NCBI GenBank assembly: GCA_002688155.1
Contig: NZCH01000029.1
Span: forward strand, 1-45,188
Source: Phycisphaerae bacterium
Lineage (GTDB): Bacteria > Planctomycetota > Phycisphaerae > Phycisphaerales > Phycisphaeraceae
Direction of reading: 5' to 3'
DNA: 45,188 nt
Shown one piece after another: positions 10,331 through 18,142 of this stretch (its first letter is position 1; the number at the start of each line of letters is the position of its first letter). The notes under the pieces were generated by a model. That model made no database searches, was not told the DNA's origin, and saw nothing but the letters and a program-made list of their open reading frames with translations. A program made the translations under genes and the position numbers.

Positions 10331-10843
10331 CGAATTCAAAGCCTCCCAAGGTGGGTGTGGTGCAATAGTCCGGTACGGCGGCGCGTGGATCGTCGGGCAG
10401 GGGTTCCCTGATATCGCGGTGGACGTCGAGCCGCCAACCGGGGCAGGCCCAGTCAGTGTAAGTGCTTATCAGACCGGCCGCAAGTGGCATCGCCGGCCAA
10501 GCTGAACCTGGTTCAAGCGCGGGCATGCAAGGCCGGCGTGCCAGGCGTCCGCCGGCATCCGGCCGGCAGTGATGGGGCAGGTGCGCTCGTTTGGTCATTG
10601 CCGAGGTAGTTATCAGCCAGCCGCACCTTGTGGGTGTAATTCTGGGAACCACCCTCGGCCCGTGAGAGCCCAATGGGGGCACTCGTGGCAAGCGCGGGGC
10701 TTGCAGCCCGTGGATTTCCTAGGAGTAATTCAACCCATGACACGCTCCGCTCGTTTAGTATTCGATATGTTAATATATCTATGACAGGTGTTTACGTGAT
10801 ATTCCCCCCGTGTCAGAGGCACACGGCGGTTCATGGAAAACTT

Positions 10844-10852
10844 TGTGGATAA
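10844..10852 (+). promoter_or_regulatory. Single DnaA-box-like nonamer
   Basis: TGTGGATAA is the exact reverse complement of the consensus DnaA box TTATCCACA. It lies near an AT-rich patch. No second box was found nearby, so an origin is not supported; chance is a fair explanation. Confidence 0.25.
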
Positions 10853-11150
10853 AGGCTGTAAGCGAGTTTGCACAAATATGTTTCATCAGTGCGTTGTGAT
10901 TGCGTGGGCGTGCCACCTCCAACTTCATGCAAACGGCACGATTCCTGTTGTTTTCGTGTCGTAATATTGCCAGGGACGATATCTCGGCGAAGCGGCGAAT
11001 TCACCGCAAAATGCGCAGGGGGCGCATAGGCCTAAGGCCAAAGGTTCAATACAGTTACGTTTAAGAGCGCCGATCCGGCCCTTCGCCGGAAAAACAGTGC
11101 TGCCGATCAAGCGATTCGGCCATCATCGCAACCCCCTGTAATTTCTGAAT

Positions 11151-11167
11151 CTCTGCGTCCTCTGCGG
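11151..11167 (+). repeat. CTCTGCGTCCTCTGCGG tag, copy 1
   Basis: An exact 17-nt match, in the opposite orientation, to 17681-17697, where it follows the stop of a decayed GxxExxY gene. Here no GxxExxY remnant could be read beside it. Confidence 0.7.
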
Positions 11168-11309
11168 CGCATTCATTGCGGACAGCGGATCAGCGGGTCA
11201 ACGCAATCAAGGTGCCCACTTGGCGTGGGAACTTTCAGCGGTTTGGGGTCCGACCCTGAACGAGGCAATGATTTGGAGACGATCGGTCGGCGCCGATAGA
11301 AGGCTGGCA

Positions 11310-12113
11310 TTACTCCTCGACGCGCTCAATCTGCCAGTACTCGATCTCCAGCGGCGTTGCGCGGCCGAAGATGGTCACGATCACGCGCACCTTACCCTGG
11401 TCGGGCAGCAGTTCATCGACGGTGCCTTCCATGTTCTCAAAAGCGCCTTCCTTGATTTTGATGTGATCGCCCTTCTGGTACTCCATCTTGACCTGCGGCG
11501 ATTCCTCGGGTGCTTTTGATGCAGCGAGCATCTTTTCGATCTCGTGATGCTCCATGGGCGCCGGTCGGCCTGCGGTGCCGATGAAGTCGCCCACGCCCGT
11601 GGTTTCCTTGATCAGGAAGAACACGTCCTGTGGGATGCGGCCGTCGTCTTCGAGTTTCATTTCAACGAACACGTAGCCCGGGTAGAGCAGTTTCTGGGTG
11701 ATGCGCTGCTTACCAGCTTTGATGGTTTTGTGTTTTTCGGTGGGCACGAGGATACGGTTGACCAGGTGCTCGAACCCTTCGATTTTGATTTTGCGCAACA
11801 GCGTTTCGCGGACGCTGTTTTCCTTGTTGGACGCGACGCGCAGGACGAACCAGTTCATCCCTTCGTGAACGAGCGGCTCTTCTGCACCCCCATCGTCGAC
11901 GTCGGTGGCAACGGTGCCTGTGTCAGTTGCCTCGGTTACCAGCGCGTCGGTGTTTTGTGCCTGAGGCTGCGATTCTTCGATGTTCGCTTCCTCAACGTGC
12001 GAGTTGTCGGCCTGCACCTCTTTGTCGTCGGCGTCCTGGGCTACTTCGGTCGCGCCGGCGACCTCATCGGCCATCGGCTCGGTTTCTCTCGCGTGCGGTT
12101 GCTGCTCGGACAT
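11310..12113 (-). CDS. nusG: Transcription termination/antitermination protein NusG, with acidic N-terminal extension
   Basis: NusG links RNA polymerase to Rho or to ribosomal S10. The NGN domain starts at MNWFVLRVASNKENSVRETL and includes LLYPGYVFVEM; the KOW domain carries KGDHIKIKEGAFENMEGTV. Start: ATG 12113 with AAGGA ten bases upstream, giving 267 residues against a usual 175-190. The extra 85 residues are rich in Glu, Asp, Gln and Ala, with no predicted fold by eye. An internal ATG at 11858 (MNWFVL) would give a normal-length NusG, but has no well-placed ribosome site. The ORF track adds a further 143 codons that read through secE and are spurious. It lies 62 bases downstream of secE in the conserved secE-nusG order, but no ribosomal-protein genes follow. 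Confidence 0.93.
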   Translation of the reverse strand: MSEQQPHARETEPMADEVAGATEVAQDADDKEVQADNSHVEEANIEESQPQAQNTDALVTEATDTGTVATDVDDGGAEEPLVHEGMNWFVLRVASNKENSVRETLLRKIKIEGFEHLVNRILVPTEKHKTIKAGKQRITQKLLYPGYVFVEMKLEDDGRIPQDVFFLIKETTGVGDFIGTAGRPAPMEHHEIEKMLAASKAPEESPQVKMEYQKGDHIKIKEGAFENMEGTVDELLPDQGKVRVIVTIFGRATPLEIEYWQIERVEE

Positions 12114-12175
12114 GATGGTTGTTCCTTCTCGATGCGATATCAGTCGAATTACAGGGCCACCCACCGGTGCCGGTA

Positions 12176-12571
12176 TTAGCGAATCAGCACTCCCGCTTCT
12201 CGGAAGAGAAACTGAAACCCAAAGTCCGCCAGGAACAGCAGCACGGCCATGATCAGTGTCCCAAGGATCACGATCCATGTCGACCCGGTGATTTCCTTTC
12301 GCGTGGGCCAGTTCACCTTCTTCATTTCGCCTTCGGTCGCGATCATGAAGTCCGCGAATTTCGGTTTGTTGACGAGGTACCAGACCAAAGCGCCGAAACC
12401 GACGATGACCGCCAGTGCGGTGCCAGCCTGAATATAAATCCCGTACGCTTCGTTTTGGATCACCGACAGTTCGTTCCACAGCCAAAAAGCGCCGGACACC
12501 ACCAGCGTCATTGTTCCGATGCCGGTGAGCATGCGTGTCCAATAGCCTTGTCCGGATTTGTAGATTCCCAT
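12176..12571 (-). CDS. secE: Preprotein translocase subunit SecE
   Basis: SecE clamps SecY in the Sec translocon of the inner membrane. The diagnostic cytoplasmic helix EGEMKKVNWPTRKE is followed by the final membrane span (STWIVILGTLIMAVLLFLADF). Two more hydrophobic segments precede it (about residues 20-36 and 48-67), so the protein appears to have three spans, like enterobacterial SecE and unlike the one-span form of many bacteria. Start: ATG 12571 (131 residues); the longer ORF reads into the tRNA-Trp gene. No strong Shine-Dalgarno sequence. Part of the tuf-rpmG-tRNA-Trp-secE-nusG cluster. Confidence 0.94.
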   Translation of the reverse strand: MGIYKSGQGYWTRMLTGIGTMTLVVSGAFWLWNELSVIQNEAYGIYIQAGTALAVIVGFGALVWYLVNKPKFADFMIATEGEMKKVNWPTRKEITGSTWIVILGTLIMAVLLFLADFGFQFLFREAGVLIR

Positions 12572-12726
12572 GAGATCGTTCCAGTTCAAGCCTGCCCCCG
12601 GCCCCCTGCCCCCGCGAGCGTGGCGGGTTGTGCCCGGGTGTTTGCAGTGGCCGGACTCACCCGGTTCACCGCGGCCCCACCTGCCCTCGCGGAAGTTTCG
12701 CCCCCGCGAGCGTGGGAAATTCGTAA

Positions 12727-12799
<73 letters not shown>

Positions 12800-12809
12800 A
12801 ACGGACTTC

Positions 12810-12879
12810 CGATTTCCGATGTTCGATTTCCGATTTAAAGCGGGCCGAAGCCAAATCTGAAATCGTCAATCGAAAATCG
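12810..12879. repeat. Imperfect inverted repeat, 27-bp arms, between tRNA-Trp and rpmG
   Basis: Arm 12810-12836 (begins CGATTTCCGATG) matches the reverse complement of arm 12853-12879 at 22 of 27 positions, around a 16-nt GC-rich centre. Each arm is made of CGATTTC-like units. Transcribed with the operon, it would give a long stem-loop between the rpmG stop and the tRNA 5' end. A related unit occurs at 22049-22069. Confidence 0.75.
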
Positions 12880-12882
12880 CCC

Positions 12883-13062
12883 TTACTTTCGCTTGATCTT
12901 ATGCACCGTGTGCTTGCGAAGTCGAGGGCTGTACTTTTTGAGCCCTTCCTTGAGTTTCTCGGGGAGCCCGCCCTTGGCATTGATGGGCGTGCGATAGTTC
13001 AGGTCCCCGCACTCGGAGCACTGGAGCCAGACATACTCAACGGCAGCGGTTTTTTTTGCCAT
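12883..13062 (-). CDS. rpmG: Ribosomal protein L33 (bL33)
   Basis: bL33, a small protein of the large ribosomal subunit near the E site. This copy has 59 residues from ATG 13062, and the ORF-track start is 19 codons too early. It shows [18 protein letters not shown] and the C-terminal RKHTVHKIK. The first zinc-ribbon CxxC is kept (C15, C18). The second, normally YCPRCRKHT, reads YSPRLRKHT, so the zinc site is half lost. It lies between tuf and tRNA-Trp, 65 bases after the tuf stop on the same strand. Confidence 0.94.
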   Translation of the reverse strand: MAKKTAAVEYVWLQCSECGDLNYRTPINAKGGLPEKLKEGLKKYSPRLRKHTVHKIKRK

Positions 13063-13127
13063 AATGGCACCTGGTGAAAACGGCGCGCCCGGGTCAGCGC
13101 GATGCGCCGGTTGGATCAATCAAATGC

Positions 13128-14330
13128 CTACTCAACAATCTTGGTAACGACACCGGCGCCGACGGTTCGGCCGCCTTCGCGAATGGCGAAGCGCACCTGT
13201 TCTTCCATGGCGATCGGCTTGCCCAGCGTGATCTTCATGGTGATATTGTCGCCGGGCATGCACATTTCCGCCCCGCCGGTAAGTTCGACGTTGCCTGTCA
13301 CGTCGGTGGTGCGGAAGTAGAACTGCGGCTTGTAACCGTTAAAGAACGGCGTGTGCCTGCCGCCTTCTTCCTTGGTGAGCACATAAATCTCGCCTTCAAA
13401 GGTGGCGTGGGGAGTGATGGAACCGGGTTTGGCCAGCACCTGCCCGCGTTCGACCTGTTCTTTATCGACGCCACGCATCAGGGCGCCGACGTTGTCACCG
13501 GCCTGGCCTTCCTCGAGCGTCTTGTTGAACATCTCAACGCCGGTACAAGTTGTGTCAAAGGTATCGCGCAGGCCGATGATCTGGATCTTGTCACCTACGT
13601 GCACGATGCCGCGTTCGATGCGCCCGGTCGCGACGGTGCCGCGGCCTTTGATTGAGAACACGTCTTCGATTGCCATAAGGAAGTCCTTGTCGACTTCGCG
13701 CTCGGGCTCGGGAACCCACGTGTCCAGTGCTTCCAACAAATCCTGGATGCACTTACCCACTTCGGCGTCTTCGGGGTTCTGCAGCGCCGGGAAAGCAGCG
13801 CCCTTGATGATCGGCGTGTCTTCCTCGAAATCATACTTGGCGAGCAGCTCCTGCACTTCCAGCTCGACCAGGTCGAGCAGCTCTTCGTCATCGACGAGGT
13901 CTACCTTGTTCAAGAACACGACGAGTTTCGGCACGTTAACCTGGCGAGCCAACAGCACGTGCTCACGCGTCTGTGGCATCGGCCCGTCGGCCGCCGACAC
14001 GACCAGGACCGCGCCGTCCATCTGGGCGGCGCCCGTGATCATGTTCTTTACGTAGTCGGCGTGGCCGGGACAGTCCACGTGCGCGTAGTGGCGGTTGTCC
14101 GATTCATACTCGACGTGGCTGGTGGCGATGGTAAGAATCTTGGTGGCATCGCGCCGGCCGTCGGATTCAGACGCCTTGGCGACTTCGTCGTAACCTTTGA
14201 AGTTTGCCAGACCTTTGGTCGACTGGACCGCGGTGATGGCAGCAGTGAGCGTGGTCTTGCCATGGTCCACGTGGCCGATCGTCCCGACGTTCACGTGGGG
14301 TTTGGTTCGGTTAAAAACGTCTTTAGCCAT
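13128..14330 (-). CDS. tuf: Translation elongation factor Tu
   Basis: EF-Tu delivers aminoacyl-tRNA to the ribosome as a GTP complex. The 400-residue protein has G1 GHVDHGKT (19-26), G3 DCPGH (86-90), G4 NKVD (141-144), and intact domains 2 and 3 ending [11 protein letters not shown]. Start: ATG 14330 with GGAGG about ten bases upstream. The odd part is switch I. Where nearly all EF-Tu read EEKARGITI, this one reads [13 protein letters not shown] (residues 56-68). The magnesium-binding Thr is kept as T67, but the Arg-Gly before it is gone and a few residues are inserted. I recall similar variants in planctomycetes, so this may be a lineage trait and not damage. The gene follows tRNA-Thr and heads the cluster that runs to nusG. 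Confidence 0.97.
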   Translation of the reverse strand: MAKDVFNRTKPHVNVGTIGHVDHGKTTLTAAITAVQSTKGLANFKGYDEVAKASESDGRRDATKILTIATSHVEYESDNRHYAHVDCPGHADYVKNMITGAAQMDGAVLVVSAADGPMPQTREHVLLARQVNVPKLVVFLNKVDLVDDEELLDLVELEVQELLAKYDFEEDTPIIKGAAFPALQNPEDAEVGKCIQDLLEALDTWVPEPEREVDKDFLMAIEDVFSIKGRGTVATGRIERGIVHVGDKIQIIGLRDTFDTTCTGVEMFNKTLEEGQAGDNVGALMRGVDKEQVERGQVLAKPGSITPHATFEGEIYVLTKEEGGRHTPFFNGYKPQFYFRTTDVTGNVELTGGAEMCMPGDNITMKITLGKPIAMEEQVRFAIREGGRTVGAGVVTKIVE

Positions 14331-14473
14331 TGGATGTTAGCCTCCAACTAGGGGTATCTGGATCGTGTTGCGATTCACGAACGCCAATCGAATGCATCTG
14401 TCCGGTCACACGAACGACGGCCACTGGGCCGTCCGAACCGCGAATACTAGGTCATTGACCCCCTATCCGTCAA

Positions 14474-14546
14474 AGCCACCCATGGGACTTGAACCCACGA
14501 CCTCACCCTTACCAAGGGTGTGCTCTACCAACTGAGCTAGGGTGGC
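14474..14546 (-). tRNA. tRNA-Thr (GGT)
   Basis: Cloverleaf on the minus strand: acceptor GCCACCC/GGGTGGC, D-arm AGCTCAGTTGGTAGAGC, anticodon stem CACCC/GGGTG with loop TTGGTAA (anticodon GGT), and T-loop TTCAAGT. Length is 73 nt with the discriminator. It lies upstream of tuf on the same strand, as in many bacteria. Confidence 0.96.
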
Positions 14547-15188
14547 GTCGCACGGTCCCGGTTCCCGTCGTTGGTAGCTTCGGGGCAAGGCCGGCAGATC
14601 AGGCGTGGGGGCGCCGAGCCCACCGGGCGCAAGATACGCCCGTCACCGGTCCAAGTCAATGTGGCCAGGCGGCGCCGAGCCGGCAATATTACGTATTCCT
14701 ATCGGCAACGTGGCCTGGTCGGATTGATCTCTTGCTGCTGCAGGTCATACCCGCCATGCCCGGCCCGTAAACCCATCTGGTGGTTGAACATCCTTGCCCG
14801 CCGCACGGGGCCCCCGGTTGTATGATGGCATGACGGGACCCATCCCGGCTCTGGCAGAATCGGCGACCTCGAATCGACGATTCATCCAGGCTTGTCATTA
14901 ATGCATTCAATGGTGTTAGGTCCCCGGGGTGTGTCAGGCCTTGTAGACGAAATCTTCCAATAATCCGCCAGCCATTTCGGTCGATGCAAATCGTTTATTA
15001 AAAGATTTTTAAGTCTCAATCCCGGCGCGCAGAATATGCCGCAGCAATGCATGAGCCGACGATGCCCGGTATTGTGCCGTGGCAGGTTTTGGCGATTACG
15101 CGCAGGTGATAGCGCAAAAGATGTGCACGGGTGCTAGAATGATTCCAATCAGATACGCCCGTACTGGCGTGTTAAAAAAGGACATTGG
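14547..15188. other. Intergenic region between divergent tRNA-Thr/tuf and the NifU-domain gene
   Basis: About 640 bp without a credible gene. It holds the tRNA-Thr promoter (14631-14659) and a weak CGGGA-CCCA-TCCCG hairpin near 14839. Just upstream of the plus-strand gene is a TAGAAT box near 15137, with no good -35 partner. Confidence 0.6.
14631..14659 (-). promoter_or_regulatory. Sigma70-type promoter for tRNA-Thr and tuf cluster
   Basis: On the minus strand TTGACT (14654-14659) and TATCTT (14631-14636) are separated by exactly 17 bases, about 85 bases upstream of the tRNA-Thr gene. It matches the housekeeping consensus at 5/6 and 4/6 positions. Confidence 0.65.
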
Positions 15189-15455
15189 ATGAGCCAGGAA
15201 GCCACGAAGTCCGATTCTTTGGCCGTCAGTTTGTACGACCGAGTTGAACAGGTAATCAACAGGATTCGTCCAGCGGTGCAATCTGACGGGGGGGACTTGG
15301 AGTTAATAGCAGTCTCGGATGACGGGATTGTCAAGATTCGCCTTCACGGGGCGTGTGTGGGCTGTCCTTCAAGCCAGATGACGCTGCAGATGGGCGTCGA
15401 GCGCAACCTCCGTGAACATGTTCCGGAAGTTGTGGCAGTCGAGCAGGTTGAATAA
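15189..15455 (+). CDS. NifU C-terminal-domain (Nfu-type) Fe-S protein
   Basis: An 88-residue protein made only of the NifU C-terminal (Nfu) domain. Signature: VQSDGGDLELIAV, then LHGACVGCPSSQMTLQMGVE, whose CxxC pair binds a 4Fe-4S cluster at a dimer interface for transfer to client enzymes. Start: ATG 15189 with AAGGA six bases upstream. It is far from the isc operon at 32-34.7 kb, but would act in the same pathway as a late carrier. csrA follows on the same strand after about 140 bp. Confidence 0.92.
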   Translation: MSQEATKSDSLAVSLYDRVEQVINRIRPAVQSDGGDLELIAVSDDGIVKIRLHGACVGCPSSQMTLQMGVERNLREHVPEVVAVEQVE

Positions 15456-15596
15456 AACGCGGCGCCCGCGGGTCGTGCCACAAGGATTGGCGCGACAGAT
15501 GGCCGACGTGTTAGAGACGCGGGTGGGTGGACCCGCTGCCATTAACGAGAGCGTCCAGGACCTGATCCCACTGACAGGCCACGGAGTGACTGTTCC

Positions 15597-15800
15597 ATGC
15601 TCGCACTGACGCGACGTGTCGGCGAAGAAGTGGTGATCGGCGACCCGCAGAGCCCGCTGGGCATTCTGCGCGTGGTTGAAATCCACGGTGACAAAGTGCG
15701 CCTGTCTTTCGATTTTCCTAGGGAAGTAAAGATCAATCGCCGTGAACTGGCTGAGCAGAAGGCAAAGCAGGCGCGCGAGCAGGGAGCGCAGGCCGACTGA
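15597..15800 (+). CDS. csrA: Carbon storage regulator CsrA/RsmA
   Basis: CsrA is a small dimeric RNA-binding protein that binds GGA motifs in 5' leaders and changes translation or mRNA stability. The 67-residue protein begins MLALTRRVGEEVVIG (consensus MLVLTRKVGE) and keeps the C-terminal INRRELAEQK. An insert-like DPQSPLGI sits in the first loop. Start: ATG 15597 with GGAG about ten bases upstream. It is not next to fliW or flagellar genes, so its targets cannot be guessed from context. Confidence 0.93.
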   Translation: MLALTRRVGEEVVIGDPQSPLGILRVVEIHGDKVRLSFDFPREVKINRRELAEQKAKQAREQGAQAD

Positions 15801-15832
15801 TCGTTGCGCCGCCGGTTTAACCCATCACCCGT

Positions 15833-16174
15833 TTACCAGATGTGCATCGCCAGTTGTACGTAGGCGGCCATCACAGGCAGACACCCAAGTCCGATCAGCC
15901 AATGCGCCAGGCGACGGCCGGAGGCCTCGCGCATTCGCCCGACCTCCTCACATAGCACGATCGCCATCACCACCAGGGCGTATTTATAAATGATCGCCGT
16001 GCGAAAGCCGCCCCACACAATTACGCGGTCGGCGATGACGTTGACTTCAGTGCCGCCGATGGAAAGGATCAGCCCAGTGAGCATGACGTCAATGGACGAC
16101 ACGAGTACGAGCCATGCATACTCGTCCCCAAACCGCATCGGTGGCGTCAACTGTCGTATACGCTGCCACGTCAT
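15833..16174 (-). CDS. Small integral membrane protein (DUF5658-like)
   Basis: A 113-residue protein with about three hydrophobic segments: WLVLVSSIDVMLTGLILSIG, TAIIYKYALVVMAIVLCEEV and a C-terminal LIGLGCLPVMAAYVQLAM. The pattern SxxDxxLT..L..GGxEVNxIAD resembles DUF5658 membrane proteins, which have no known function. ATG 16174 is the only good start. It is convergent with csrA and has no operon partner. The family assignment is from memory of the motif and is moderate. Confidence 0.7.
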   Translation of the reverse strand: MTWQRIRQLTPPMRFGDEYAWLVLVSSIDVMLTGLILSIGGTEVNVIADRVIVWGGFRTAIIYKYALVVMAIVLCEEVGRMREASGRRLAHWLIGLGCLPVMAAYVQLAMHIW

Positions 16175-16330
16175 AACCGGTTGATTATATCCGTGCGGCA
16201 GCCGGCCCCAAAGACCTTTTTGTAACCACTGCGTTTGCAGATATTTACGTCGGAACCTGCGCGGATCGCACCATGACTATCAGGCCTGCCCGCTTCAGCG
16301 GTGCGGGGGCCCGACCACGATGAATCGCCG

Positions 16331-17641
16331 TCATTTGCTTACAACGCTCGCCCGAAAACCGATCCACTCTATCGCCTGAGTCAAAGCGTCGCATTCAATA
16401 TCTTCACCGCGCACCATCGCCTGACCTGTTGACAGGTCAACCGCCACATCCCGCACGCCCGGCGTCTCGCGGATCGCATCCGTGGCAGCAACGGCGCAGT
16501 GCGAGCACGTCATGCCGCTGATGTCGACGACCAGCAACTGTGCCGATTCGGTTGTTGTGCCATAGCGGCCTTTTGCAATGTCGGAGGTATTCCCGAGCCG
16601 TCGCACGAAGATGCTGGCCGCCAGCACGACCAGCAGCGCACAGCTCGTCGTGTGGCCTAACCAGCCGACCGCGTGTTGATGGTCGTGCACGGCGTGTACG
16701 CCCTTGGGCGCCTGGACCGCAAGCCAGTCAAGCAGCAACCCCGCCAGCAGCGCGGTGACCACAATGGTTGCCAGGTAGATCACTGTTGACCGTTTGCCGA
16801 GCACCCTCCACATCACAGCGAGCGTCGCGATGTTGGTCGCCGGCCCGGCGATCAGGAACACCAGCGCCGCGCCCGGCGATGTGCCCAGGTGCATGAACCC
16901 AAGAGCGATCGGAATGGACGCCGTCGAGCAGACGTACATCGGCACACCGATCGCCATCATGATGAGCATGCTCACGAGTCCCGCGCCCAAGAGTGAGTCG
17001 AAACTCCCAGGTGCAATCAGCACGGATAAAACGCCGCCAATGATCAAGCCGATGATCAGGTGAAACGCGATATCACCCGGCAGTGTGACCAGGCCGTAAC
17101 GCAGGGCGCGCAGGATGCCAGAGCGATGCGCGTCGCCCACGGCGGGCGGCTGATCGTGCACACCGCCGGCGCCCGCGTCATCCGCGGCCGGGACGAACCC
17201 GTCGGCTTCGTTTCGCGTGGCGCGGTCGATCAGTGTGCCGCCGAGCACGCCGCTGATCAGCGCAACCACCGGCCGCACTCCAGCGAATATAGGGCCCAAA
17301 AGCGCATACGTGGCGAGAATCGAATCGACACCGGTCTGTGGCGTGGCAATCAGAAAACTCGACGCCGCCCCGCGCCCGGCACCGTGCTGGCGCATCGCAG
17401 CCGTCACCGAGATCACCCCGCACGAACAAAGCGGCATCGGCACACCAAACAGCGCTGCCTTGGCCACCGGCCAGAACCCCCGCCCGCCCAGGTGGCGCCT
17501 AACCCAACGCGCATTGACCAGCACGTGCAAAAACCCAGCTACCACGAAACTGAACAACAGCCAGGGCGCCATCTCGCCCAGTACGCGCCAGCAAGCGATC
17601 GCGATGTCACCCATTATGTCAAGCACGGCGGCCGTCACCAT
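16331..17641 (-). CDS. SO_0444-type metal permease (DUF318/ArsP-like) with C-terminal HMA domain
   Basis: A 436-residue membrane permease of the ArsP_1/DUF318 superfamily. Two half-repeats carry the family marks FGVPMPLCSCGVISV and IGVPMYVCSTASIPIA, where Cys pairs lie in membrane helices; between them is a His/Asp/Ala-rich loop. A cytoplasmic HMA domain is fused at the C-terminus (about residues 372-436) with the metal-binding GMTCSHC. Proteins of this build are described as SO_0444-type copper/zinc efflux transporters; the HMA domain would collect the ion and pass it to the permease. Start: ATG 17641. There is no merR- or arsR-type regulator beside it. The family call is firm; the metal is inference. 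Confidence 0.88.
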   Translation of the reverse strand: MVTAAVLDIMGDIAIACWRVLGEMAPWLLFSFVVAGFLHVLVNARWVRRHLGGRGFWPVAKAALFGVPMPLCSCGVISVTAAMRQHGAGRGAASSFLIATPQTGVDSILATYALLGPIFAGVRPVVALISGVLGGTLIDRATRNEADGFVPAADDAGAGGVHDQPPAVGDAHRSGILRALRYGLVTLPGDIAFHLIIGLIIGGVLSVLIAPGSFDSLLGAGLVSMLIMMAIGVPMYVCSTASIPIALGFMHLGTSPGAALVFLIAGPATNIATLAVMWRVLGKRSTVIYLATIVVTALLAGLLLDWLAVQAPKGVHAVHDHQHAVGWLGHTTSCALLVVLAASIFVRRLGNTSDIAKGRYGTTTESAQLLVVDISGMTCSHCAVAATDAIRETPGVRDVAVDLSTGQAMVRGEDIECDALTQAIEWIGFRASVVSK

Positions 17642-17680
17642 ACGTACATGTTAGACACGAGGGTCGAAGGCGGAATTGAA

Positions 17681-17697
17681 CCGCAGAGGACGCAGAG
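17681..17697 (-). repeat. CTCTGCGTCCTCTGCGG tag, copy 2
   Basis: On the minus strand CTCTGCGTCCTCTGCGG follows 13 bases after the stop of the GxxExxY pseudogene. It is identical over 17 nt to 11151-11167. A related CTCTGCGG also lies just upstream of the pseudogene (around 18126-18133, opposite orientation). Confidence 0.75.
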
Positions 17698-17709
17698 AAA
17701 GTAGAAAAG

Positions 17710-18105
17710 TTATTGGGAAGACCGCTTGCTCCGGGACAGACGTTTGATTCCGTCTTTAAGCAGCACGGCGTTGAAGTTGACGAGAAGGCCTGTCGCCAGA
17801 CCGGGCAACGTTAAATATGGAAGAAATTGGGCGTCATGAATGGGCAGTAACAAATCAGCGGCCTTAAGCTCAACAATCGCCAGGCCTTCAACAACAAGAT
17901 CGATTCGGTAACCCGCATCAAGAACAGCACTCCGGTAGTAGGTCGGCAGTTACTTCTGCTGCAGCGCGCGCAGGCCGCAGGCGATCAATTCATGAAAAAG
18001 ACAGATTCCGTACGTTGATTACAGCAGCCTGGACCCAAGTACTTTGTGCACATCAATCGCCGCACCAATAATCTGTTTGATCAGCGGAGCATCTTTCATC
18101 GTCAT
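17710..18105 (-). pseudogene. GxxExxY family protein, inactivated
   Basis: The frame from ATG 18105 reads KQIIGAAIDVHKVLGSRLL, then a stop (18019-18021), STYGICLFHELIACGL, a second stop (17950-17952), and YRIDLVVEGLAIVELKAADLLLPIH, ending GLLVNFNAVLLKDGIKRL. These are the conserved blocks of GxxExxY proteins, a PD-(D/E)XK-like family of unknown role. The name-giving motif reads RLL*STY: the Gly is replaced by Arg and the Glu codon is now TAA. The middle is also shortened, yet the frame is kept throughout. The ExK element (VELKA) survives. It is a recent, clearly dead copy. It sits between the permease and purE. Confidence 0.9.
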
Positions 18106-18142
18106 CCCTGGAATCTTCTCCGCGATCTCTGCGGCAAATGAA

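Larger units (their letters stand above)
10331..11309. other. Gene-free stretch of about 980 bp between nusG and the secretin gene
   Basis: No ORF here resembles a protein. Contents seen: a small perfect hairpin (GCAAGC, 5-nt loop, GCTTGC, 10688-10704); an AT-rich patch at about 10757-10783; a single perfect DnaA-box-like TGTGGATAA at 10844-10852; and CTCTGCGTCCTCTGCGG at 11151-11167, which also flanks the dead GxxExxY gene. In many bacteria rplK, rplA, rplJ and rplL would follow nusG here. It looks like a decayed or rearranged region; it also carries the secretin promoter, not resolved. Confidence 0.6.

Noticed and set aside
10251-10784. Small ORFs upstream of the secretin gene
   Set aside because: Overlapping on both strands, no motifs, atypical composition.
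10844-10852. Replication origin suggested by a DnaA box and AT-rich patch
   Set aside because: Only one box found, and no dnaA, dnaN or rpmH nearby.
15064-15085. Sigma54 promoter-like TGGCAGGTTTTGGC
   Set aside because: GG-to-GC spacing is one base short of the required distance.
15412-15609. 65-aa ORF between the NifU-domain gene and csrA
   Set aside because: Overlaps both neighbours in another frame, has no family features and no clear ribosome site; coding is possible but not supportable.
17060-17704. 214-aa plus-strand ORF over the permease
   Set aside because: Antisense shadow with His/Arg/Pro-rich composition.
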